Origin: Phyto melanocephala
Taxonomy: Eukaryota; Arthropoda; Insecta; Diptera; Rhinophoridae
Length of the DNA stretch: 64,000 bases
Assembly: GCA_941918925.1 (NCBI GenBank)
Contig: OW799235.1
Coordinates: 37,160,701 to 37,224,700 of the forward strand
Direction of reading: 5' to 3'
Numbering within the stretch: the first letter of the stretch is position 1; every line of letters begins with the position of its first letter. Position numbers and translations under genes: made by a program. This document shows, piece by piece, positions 56,136-64,000 of this stretch. The notes below the pieces were generated by a model, which was not told the origin of the DNA, did not search any database, and saw only the letters and a program-made list of their open reading frames with translations.

Positions 56136-56460
56136 ATGTGGTTGTGTATACGCTTGAACAACGCTGGGAAATATTGCGACATTACTTTGGCCGATTTTGC
56201 AAAAAAAAACATCTTTTCAGATGAAGCTCATTTTGATCTTGGCGTGTATGTAATTAAGCAAAATTGTCGCATTTGGGGCACAGCAAACCCGCACGCATAC
56301 ATTGAAAAGCCGATACACCCAAGACGAGTCACTGTTTGGTGCGGTTTTTGGTCTAGAGGCATAATTGGGCCATTTTTCTCCGAAAATGAGCAAGGAGTGG
56401 CCGTAGTCAATGGCGATCGTTTTATTTTTTTGTTCACAAAAACTGAAGAGGAGGATATTG
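56136..56460 (+). pseudogene. Mariner transposase, N-terminal deletion, interrupted
   Basis: Two frames are involved. VVYTLEQRWEILRHYFGRFC is the true start; a deletion then shifts to the frame of KKNIFSDEAHFDLGVYVIKQ, NCRIWGTANPHAYIEKP, RVTVWCGFWSRGIIGPFF and ENEQGVAVVNGDR. The first catalytic Asp (SDEAHF) is present. The gene breaks at the hAT insertion, after which IWFQQDGATCHTAE resumes at 58530. The last catalytic block is deleted. The same N-terminal junction occurs at 39368-39896. Confidence 0.82.
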
Positions 56461-58517
56461 CAGGGAAGGAAAATGGCTTTTATGATTTTGTACCAAGTAT
56501 GAAAACAAAATGTACTTTTTAGGCCATGACGGTACCATTTTTTTATATTTATTATTAAAAACAGAAACTTAGCAAAAATGTGATTAAAAAGTCAGTATAC
56601 AATAAAAAATATTAAATATTACATTCTTAGGTACATACAGAGAGATCGGTTATTTAACAAATTTTATTTATTAAATACTTTTAGATAATAAATTTTCTGT
56701 TATTTTAAAATGTAAGCAACAAGAATTTGTTTACTTCGATAAATCTTTTGTTTGTAGAAAGTAGAAACATGTAGTCTTTTTCTTTTTTGAAAATAAAATA
56801 CTCGTTCGACGTTGGCCGATGAATGTGGAATAGACAGAATTCCTCTTCTTGAAATGAACATGAACTCATTTAATTAATTTTTCATCGGTGATACTTTATA
56901 CCAAAAATAGAAAATATTTGAATCTTTGTGTGATCTAAGTTCAATCGCATTGGCTAGTGCTCTCTACTGATTATTTATTGCTTCAAAGTTTGTTTGTTCG
57001 TGTGGAAACATTTTCAATATCAATTTGTTTTTCCCATAATAACTTTTTCTGGAGTAAACTTATCGAACCATTTTAGTACTTCATTATTAAGTCCACCTTA
57101 CGTGCTTACCAATCATAAGTTAAATAAAATACATATAATAACAGCCAAGTCGAGTTCATGTACCAGGTGGTGCCAAATTACAGATGATTTTCGTAAGAAG
57201 TTTGCAATAAAGTTATAGGCAGATTTTGTTGTTGCAGACTTGACACCACCTGGTACCATAGCTGCCAGATAAAATAGGGGCAAAATCGTCTAATTTGGGG
57301 AAAAAAATCGTCAAAATCGTCAAATAGTTTACTCAAATCGTCATAAAAACGTCAAAATAAAAAAACGCATTTTTCAAAACAAAACATTTTTTATTTAATG
57401 CATAACATAACAAACTTTTTAAATCCAGAGAGATCAATGGTTTTCTTAGACCCTTTTAAGTTAAGAACATGACAATAAATATAATACAATTTAGAATTAA
57501 TTTCGAAAAATAAATATTAATATGTATATAAAAACAAAAAATAATAAATAATGAATTGGATGCATCTATTTTAGAATAATGACAAATAATTATAATCATT
57601 TCTTTCTAAAGTTTCTACCGATTAAGGTAGCTTTAGGCAAGCGTAAGACGAGCACAACGCCAAAATAAACTACATCGTTTCGCTTTTTAGCCCATAAATT
57701 TATTTCTCGATCTGCAAACTAGTCTTCCTTAATTTTCTTCTTCTTGTTGGTTACCTGTAAAAAAACACCATTAAAATTTCATTTTAGCTGCTACAAAGTT
57801 TTGTATAAAAAATGGATGAAATTTCTACTTACAGAGGAAGAGCTGCTAGAATTTTCATCACCTTGGTTTTCTATTGAAAATATAATGTTTGACTTTTAAG
57901 GTTTTAATGTATAATTAAAAAGCACTTACCATTTTGTTGAAGTATTTAAGCATATTAATTTGTCACTTAAATAATTTAAATAAATTTACTTAAAAAACTA
58001 AAATTGTTTTAAACGCATTTCCAAATTTATATTTGTTCGTGTTGTAGATAATGATCGATGTATCTCTTTCACTCTGTTCTATTATTAATAACATAAAAAA
58101 CCGTTACAAATTATTTTTAACGTTTAAGTTTAACGTTGATATAAAAGTAATGAAAAATGTTGCAAACTTGAATTCTTGAAAATGGTCAAAAACATAGCAT
58201 AAATCGTCAAATTGTCAAATCGTCAACACTTAATTTTAGCACGTAAAATCGTCAAAATGACGATAAATCGTCAAATCTGGCAGCTATGCCTGGTACATGA
58301 ATTCGCTTTGACGACAGCATTGCAACAAAAACAGAGAAGCTAACAGAATAAATACACACAAACAAAATTAAAGAGAACATTGACTAAATTATTGTTGTCA
58401 TATAGTGAGACATTGGAACTTTTAAATTGTACCAAGTAGCTCGCGGTAGTACCACGGTGCCAACAAGGTCAAAAATGTACCATAAAAAGTACGATTGTAC
58501 CACGATTTCCATCCGTG
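56461..58517. mobile_element. hAT-type element, non-autonomous, nested in the mariner
   Basis: Its tips are CAGGGAAGGAAAATGG and, read inward from the right, CACGGATGGAAATCGTGG. GGATATTG is repeated exactly on both sides (56453-56460 and 58518-58525), the 8-bp duplication of hAT elements. The 2057 bp include a further insertion at 57257-58288, so the hAT itself is about 1.0 kb. No hAT transposase domain was seen. Confidence 0.88.
57257..58288. mobile_element. Third-level transposon with CATAGCTGCCAGAT ends
   Basis: CATAGCTGCCAGAT starts at 57257 and its inverted copy ends at 58288. CCTGGTAC is duplicated exactly at 57249-57256 and 58289-58296, again 8 bp, so a hAT- or P-type element is likely. 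The motif TCGTCAAA occurs repeatedly within 100 bp of both ends, as expected of transposase-binding subterminal repeats. On the minus strand near 57940-57735, exon-like pieces with GT-AG borders could encode an acidic/Ser-rich then Lys-rich tail (NQGDENSSSSS, TNKKKKIKED). No catalytic domain is present. Confidence 0.8.
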
Positions 58518-58639
58518 GGATATTGGCAACATTTGGTTTCAACAGGACGGCGCTACGTGTCACACAGCCGAAGGAAGCTACACTTTTTTTATAGCATTTT
58601 CAAAAAAAAAAGTTATTTGGCGGACCCTTTATGTATATT

Positions 58640-58984
58640 TATTTTGTGTCCTTAAACGTTTTGCTTAACTGAAAAATTTATGCAGTAATTGCCGCGTCTT
58701 TGGCTTTGCATTTAATATTAAGAAATCATGAAAAAAGCATATGCATAGTCTTCAAAGTTTTGATAGTTAATGAATGGTGACTATTCGTTTCGGCTTCAAA
58801 ATTAGGTTTCTCGCAAGAAGTATTATTATTTATATAAAAATGATTTAAATACAAAGCATCTGGTACTAAGCTCGATTATAGTAAATACTATTTATGTTGC
58901 CCGTGCTGAATATAATCTACTTTACTCAAAATTATATTCTAATTATCTCACTAAAATGAAGTTAAATTTTTTATAATTTTATCA
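58640..58984. other. AT-rich gap without recognised features
   Basis: Nothing recognised. Confidence 0.35.
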
Positions 58985-60260
58985 TCATTTTTTAAGTTCG
59001 TAAACTCTAAAAGAAAATCTTCTGGCTTCCCAAATGTTTTTAAATACTTGAATGAAGAATCTAATAATAATGCAACTATTAGTAATATGTTTGCTGATTT
59101 TTTTGCAAACAGGTATTATAATCAACTTTATGATTCTACAATTACATATCCGTATCCTATTGCTGAATATCAGTCAGTTTCATTTACCCTTGTTAATACT
59201 TCCGACATTGTTACCTATAAAAGGTAAAAAATCGTGTGTTAACAGTGAACCTTGTATTTCTTGTATTTCAACAAACTGTGTGCACTCCGTGGCTACTCCT
59301 TTATGTATGATCTTTAATGCGTCAATGAAATATGGGTACTTTCCCCAATCCTATATTTTTCCCTTATTTAAATCAGGGAATAAATCAAATATTATGAACA
59401 ACAGAGATGAGATGTCATCATTGTTTTCTCCGACTCAGCATGGTTTCAGGAGAGGTTGCTCAACAATGACAAACATTTTGCAATTAACTACCTTGAAAGG
59501 TAAAGGATTTACTAGTGCTCCACGTACTGATGTTATATATACAGATTTTAGCAAAGCATTCGACAAGGTCAACCACGTCCTCCTTCTTTTTAAGCTAAAA
59601 TCAATGGGTTTTACTGAACGTACTTGCAATTGTATAATAACGTATCTCTCTGGTATAACACAAGACGTATGTTTTAAGAATACTATGTCCAAGAAAGTTA
59701 TGGTTAACTCTGGAGTTCCTCAAGAGAGTAACCTAGGCCCACTCTTCTTAACCATGTTTATAAATGATTTACCAGCTGTAATAAGACTCTGTAATATCCT
59801 TTTGTATGCTGACGATGGTCAAAAGAATTTTACGATCCAGGTATTACTAAACAGTTAAATATATATATATTTAGTATGACAAATATTTGAGTATGGATCT
59901 GTTGTTTGGCACCCCAAACGTAATGTCCATGTTACGAAACCAAATTGCCTACTTTGAAAAGCCGTAGATCTATGCTTAGTGTGACATTATTTCTGATTTT
60001 CTTTTGAGCAACATTAATTTTAATATTCCACGTCTTACATCATGGTAAAACAGCTAAAGTCATACTTAACCCAGAACAGCTTCATAAATAAAATGATGGC
60101 CAATGTCACTATGAAAGCCTCTATAAAAGTTAAAGTTCAGTTCCAATTTTCTCAAAAGTAAATATTTTGACATTGGCCCTTTTAGCTCCAAGCCACAGAT
60201 ATAACAGTCTGTAAGGATACATGTCCATAGACTTAATTAAATAAATTAAAAAAAATGTGT
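58985..60260 (+). pseudogene. LINE (Jockey/CR1-like) reverse transcriptase, deleted
   Basis: Starting near 58988, KFVNSKRKSSGFPNVLKYLN leads into MFADFFANRYYNQLYDSTIT, as in the linker before a LINE reverse transcriptase. The main frame then gives VATPLCMIFNASMKYGYFPQ, PLFKSGNKSN, QHGFRRGCSTMTNILQL, the catalytic-site block DVIYTDFSKAFDKVNH, the GVPQ.SNLGPL block and ILLYADD with the YADD catalytic pair. The fingers region is shortened between PLFKSGNKSN and SPTQHG. After 59858 there is a deletion to LEYGSVVWHPKRNVHV, then decayed C-terminal sequence and an A run at 60248-60256. Frame changes and deletions make it inactive. Confidence 0.85.
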
Positions 60261-61456
60261 TAACAATTTACTGTCTTATTTAAAAAATATCAGTTCATAA
60301 TATCCTAGATACTTTTTTCTATTGATCGAACTTAAGATCAATCATTTTTATACAAATACACATTAGGTACCAAAGCTACGAAATCGGAAGAAATAAATTA
60401 TTTTTATGAAAAGTTATTCACCTCAATCTTTTCTAAAGGGATAAAATATCAAAATAAGGTATCGATTATTTAGACAATTATATGTTTAATACTAAAAGTT
60501 TTTATCTTTGGAATAAATTTATTATATAAATAGAGAGAAAGAGAAAGATTTGAAAAGTCCTTTATTATATACATACATATGTATAATGACAATATCTAGT
60601 AAGAGGTAAACTTGTACCTAAAAACGAAAATACTTTCAACAGAGATATGACAACTTTACTTAAAAGAGGTAAAAAATCAAATTCTTATTACATAAAGTAT
60701 AAGTCACGTGGTAAGTTCTACATCATTTCGCCTTCTTGGTACATCTTTTAAGGAATTGCTCAATAAAAACTATTAAATAATTTAGTGGTCATCGTTACTT
60801 ATGCATTGAACCTTTGAATTTAATAACAAAATGACTCAGTTGATATGAAAGTCTGAATTTACAGTATTAATATACAAATAGAAATTTAATAGTAGTGTTT
60901 ATATATAAAAATAATTTCTCATTTTATTACAAAAATAAACATTGTTTATAAGTACACTATAGCAATGTCGACAAACTCGTACCCATAGGCGTAACCAGAC
61001 CATTCTGTAGGGGGTGCAAGCAACTCATCTCCCTCTCCTCGTCAACAATTTAAAAAAGATTTTAAAACAACAAAAACTTAATTCTTTTACTACCCCCAAA
61101 AAAAATGTAGCTACGCCAATGCTCTCCCCATTTTTTTAATATTGACAACAATTTACTTACCTAAGAATATACAGCAATGCAAAACTATTTAGAGAAATTA
61201 ATGTTTGAAATTTGCATAAATTCTAATTCAAATAAAAATAATTTACTTGTTTTTTTTTTGTTGTTATTTATACAACACTTAAACAATAACACAAATGAAA
61301 AGTTTAACAACTTAAATAATCACACTTTATTGCTGAAAAAAAAAATAAATAAATAAAACAAATCACATCAACAGGAAGCACTTCTGAGTCCAAAGTTTTA
61401 ACAATTGTATGTATGAATGTATGTTGACGATTTTATAGTTTTCAATTGTTATTCAG
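60261..61456. other. 1.2-kb AT-rich stretch without recognised features
   Basis: No frame or repeat recognised. A short GC-richer patch at 61000-61045 has no clear role. Confidence 0.35.
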
Positions 61457-61516
61457 ATTTGCGAAGAGGAGAACTAGTGCAGAATGGGTTGTGGTCGAAG
61501 GGAGGCAAATTAACAG
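61457..61516 (+). other. Possible 60-nt exon with strong splice sites
   Basis: A pyrimidine-rich acceptor (TTCAATTGTTATTCAG) is followed by 60 nt of unusually G-rich sequence and a near-perfect donor (ACAG|GTAAGT). Two of three frames are open (FAKRRTSAEWVVVEGRQIN and LRRGELVQNGLWSKGGKLT). It could be a small or untranslated exon of a host gene with long introns, or chance. Confidence 0.3.
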
Positions 61517-61987
61517 GTAAGTAAACCAACAACATGTGAATGTGAATTCAAATTATTGTGACAATTTGAATGAGTCATTCGTTAAACTAAAGTACACATA
61601 CATATATTTACTCATACATATGTATGCATATTGATAAGCGAACCAACCAGGCAACACAATGCAATTAAGACCTCAGCTAGGTAACTCAAACAGGTTGAAC
61701 AATAATGGCATACTTGTATAATATCAATGAAAAAAACACAGAATAAACGTTTATACAATTTAAATTTAATGTTATTTTATTGCAATAAGACAAGAAATTG
61801 TTTGCTACGTGTTATAATTGAAAATTACACTGGTCTGCAAAAAACAAATAATTTTCTGGCCTTTAAATACTTAAAAATATGTGGGGATATTTTCTATTGT
61901 GCTCAGATTTTTTTATGGGTATGACTTATATATCGCCTACTAAGCGGCTGATATTCTGATAATTTTTTATACTTATCACAAAAAACA

Positions 61988-62312
61988 TAGTGTGGGTATA
62001 TTCATTTTGTCATTCCGTTTGCAACACAAGTATGTATTTTCTGAGTCCTGTTCTCATTTTAGGACGATCTGGCTATGTCCATCCGACTGTCCTTCTGTTG
62101 AAAGCACGATAGAGCTCGAATTGAAAAAGTTAGGAAAATTATATTTTGCCAGAAAATTTTTATATACAAGGATTGTTTGGTATTGAAAATGGGCTAAATT
62201 GGTATATTAGGAAGAGACTTATAGCTCGTAATGCAAGAGTACCATGTCCTTCGAACGTCGAATAAAATACGATTATTTCTAAACGCATTTATGCAGGGCG
62301 ATAAAATTTCAT
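61988..62312 (-). repeat. D repeat fragment
   Basis: GTGGGTATATTCATTTTGTC, 'ACGATCTGGCTATGTCC' and 'AAAGCACGATAGAGCTCG' follow the reverse D order to the TCGAATAAAAT-type block. Confidence 0.75.
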
Positions 62313-62540
62313 TAGTAACAAGTAAGAGCACCATATTCGGTTGTGCCGAAATTTTGATACCCACCACCAATTTTGTGTACTTTTATAGCTTTAAATGTAT
62401 TATTTTATTGCTAACATTAATTGCTATGGACTCTCTTTACACTAAAATATGTATAACTTTGATATGCTATTAATTTATGTCCTTAAATTTAGTCTTACAG
62501 TGAAATTTCTACATTAGAAATGATACTAAACATAAACTAT
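62313..62540 (+). repeat. D repeat start fragment, abutting the previous one
   Basis: ACAAGTAAGAGCACCATATT, the hairpin (one mismatch) and ATACCCACCACCAATTTTGT begin a D unit here, running to 'AGTCTTACAGTGAAA'. It directly follows the inverted fragment. Confidence 0.75.
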
Positions 62541-63094
62541 GAACAACAAATCTAAAACAAAAAGAAAAAAAAAATAATAAAACAACAAAACATCTTTAAA
62601 ACACTTGTTTAAACTTTAAATTGTTAAGGCCCGTTACTCTTACGTAAACGCACACGTTGTAAATCAGCTAATTCGTTTTCATGTTGGAACTTACAATAAA
62701 TAGTTGTTATTTCGTAAGCGTGACTTTGAGTTGCGAACAAACCTGATAGATAGGGTGTAGAATAAGATGAAATGAGTTAGACTTATGACAAAAATTTGTT
62801 TACGCCATAAAAACGTTGTTGCGTCGGTAACTGAAGTTTGCGGCTTAAGAATCAAGTATCGAGATCAAAACAAACAGAGCAGCAACAATAGCAAAGGTAT
62901 TGTCGCACTAAAAGCAAAAACAAAAATACGTCACCACATAGGCATGACGTTAGCAAAGTCGGCACCCAATCATAAGTAACCATACCATCTCCCATATACC
63001 CACCATACGCATCTCCCAACTGAAATAGTGTTCACAGTGATTTAAAGAGTTTCCAATTAAAAAAAAAGAATGCAATCGCGTTTTCGAATTGACA
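62541..63094. other. Gap without recognised features
   Basis: A 64-codon plus-strand frame at 62785-62979 has no recognisable motif. Confidence 0.35.
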
Positions 63095-63835
63095 TGAAAT
63101 TTACTTTATTCGAAAGATAGTCTTCTGGCATTATGACCGCTACGGCTTGCTTGGATATAGTGTAATCTGGAGGCTTAATTTTCTATGATTTTTTTCCAAC
63201 TTTTGTGGCCGTATATTGGCAATAATGCGGCGAATGATGTCCTCCAAATAGACAATTGTTTCAAGCTTATCGGCATAGACTAGTGACTTCTTATATCCCG
63301 CAGAAAATAGTCTAGCTGCGGTAATTCGCACAATATTTGAGAACAATTTACGGGTCCGTAACGTAAAATTATCAAAAGTTTCCTTGAATAAATCAATTGT
63401 AGCACAAGCTGTGTGGCATATTTCTCCGTCTTGTTAAAACCACAGCTTTTGCATATCATAGTTGTTCAATTGATGAATGGAAAACCCAGTAATCATGGCT
63501 CTAGAGTGGTCACTATTGACTGTAACGTATGCTGGTCATAACGTTTTTAAAGAACACAAAAAGCACACTACACAGTCAGTTTTTCTGGATGTAGCGGAGT
63601 CTCAACATCTACTTGGGAACTGTGATCACTCCAAATACGGCAGTTTTGTTTATTGACGTATTCATTCAAACAAAGATGAGCTTAACAAAATTCGCTTATG
63701 AAAATCGGAATCAACGGCAATCTTGTTTTGAGCCCAAGATGTTTTTCGTGCATCAAACTAAACATTAATGGCTTTACAGCTGACGAAATGACCGCCAGCT
63801 AAAAAAGTGTTGTCAACTTAAAGTTCTGTACTTTT
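63095..63835 (-). pseudogene. Mariner-type transposase, decayed
   Basis: Reading the minus strand, pieces in several frames match a mariner transposase in order: AFVG-like residues around NTSINKTAVFG (from the NGYVNKQNCRIW block), YDMQKLWF then QDGEICHTACATIDLFKETF (second catalytic Asp), GYKKSLVYADKLETIVYLED and IIRRIIANIRPQKLEK. The last catalytic block is garbled. Many stops; the end motifs are unclear (AACACCCGG near 63840 may be one). Confidence 0.7.
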
Positions 63836-63839
63836 ATTA

Positions 63840-64000
63840 AAAACACCCGGTATCTTGTTAATATGGCTTGGTAAGTAATTAAATATAATTTTTCAAATCA
63901 ATTTTTTTGTAATTAATTATAATTTATTGATTCGAATGAAAAAACAAAAATAAAAATCCAACACAAAAACATGTTTTATTTTTAATTGTTTTATAAATAC
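63840..64000. other. Window end, AT-rich, nothing recognised
   Basis: Poly-A/T only. Confidence 0.35.

Larger units (their letters stand above)
56018..58629 (+). mobile_element. Mariner deletion derivative, split by a hAT element
   Basis: Left end AAAGATCCGCCATTAAACG, right end AAAGGGTCCGCCAAATAAC read inward, with TA at 56016-56017 and 58630-58631. The mariner part is 56018-56460 plus 58526-58629. The sequence across the split reads on directly (GAGGATATT|GGCAACATTTGG) once the hAT insert and one copy of its duplication are set aside. Confidence 0.9.

Noticed and set aside
1..64000. tRNA, rRNA or other structured RNA genes
   Set aside because: I saw no tRNA A/B box pair with a cloverleaf and no rRNA-like segment. 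A tRNAscan/Rfam run would be needed to exclude small ones.

Overview
The window looks like transposon-dense, AT-rich DNA from a higher fly, most likely a calyptrate (blow fly, house fly or flesh fly group). Evidence: a dispersed repeat, called D below, recurs about a dozen times with the hairpin TTCGGCTGTGCCGAA, the 'ATACCCACCACCA' ends and the 'GCCCACTTTTACGCCCACC' blocks that I remember from calyptrate genomes. Other evidence is the insect-type Ty3/gypsy, Jockey and R1 retroelements and the many Tc1/mariner relics. The species call is inference. I found no host gene I can name; the window could be intergenic, intronic or pericentromeric.

Layout. 1-5953: a nearly complete Ty3/gypsy element with one uninterrupted gag-pol frame; its 5' LTR is cut by the window edge, and its LTRs look identical over the 428 bp that can be compared. 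It sits inside a D copy. 8202-8896: a deleted mariner (family M). 9258-12340: a D copy split by a 2.1-kb palindromic element (9782-11889) that carries a broken gene for an uncharacterised Cys-rich arthropod protein family. 12385-24070: mariner and R1-type LINE relics, a 207-bp MITE with a 9-bp target duplication, and a PIF/Harbinger-like element whose SANT gene is split by another transposon. 24070-34150: mostly empty AT-rich DNA with a solo LTR and D copies. 34418-38800: diverged relatives of the palindromic element's arms, a Jockey fragment, three head-to-tail Helitrons, and a C-terminal exon remnant apparently from the same Cys-rich protein family. 39279-40360: a TIR element holding a mariner MITE. 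41297-46749: a nest in which D holds M, which holds a second D, which holds a second M at the same TA dinucleotide. 47134-53356: mariner relics, two hairpin MITEs and an R1 fragment. 55357-58629: a second solo LTR, then a mariner MITE holding a hAT element, which holds a third element. 58985-60260: a LINE fragment. 61988-63835: D fragments and another mariner relic.

How the parts relate. Only the gypsy element encodes a full set of enzymes. Almost every DNA transposon here is an internal-deletion derivative that keeps its ends and would depend on a transposase made elsewhere. Nesting gives a relative order of insertion, and several insertions have clear target duplications (ATAT, TA, TAA, CAG, two different 8-mers, one 9-mer). 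The best candidate for something undescribed is the palindromic element at 9782-11889 and its relatives at 34418-38798, because the same arm sequence lies beside two different parts of one unclassified protein family.
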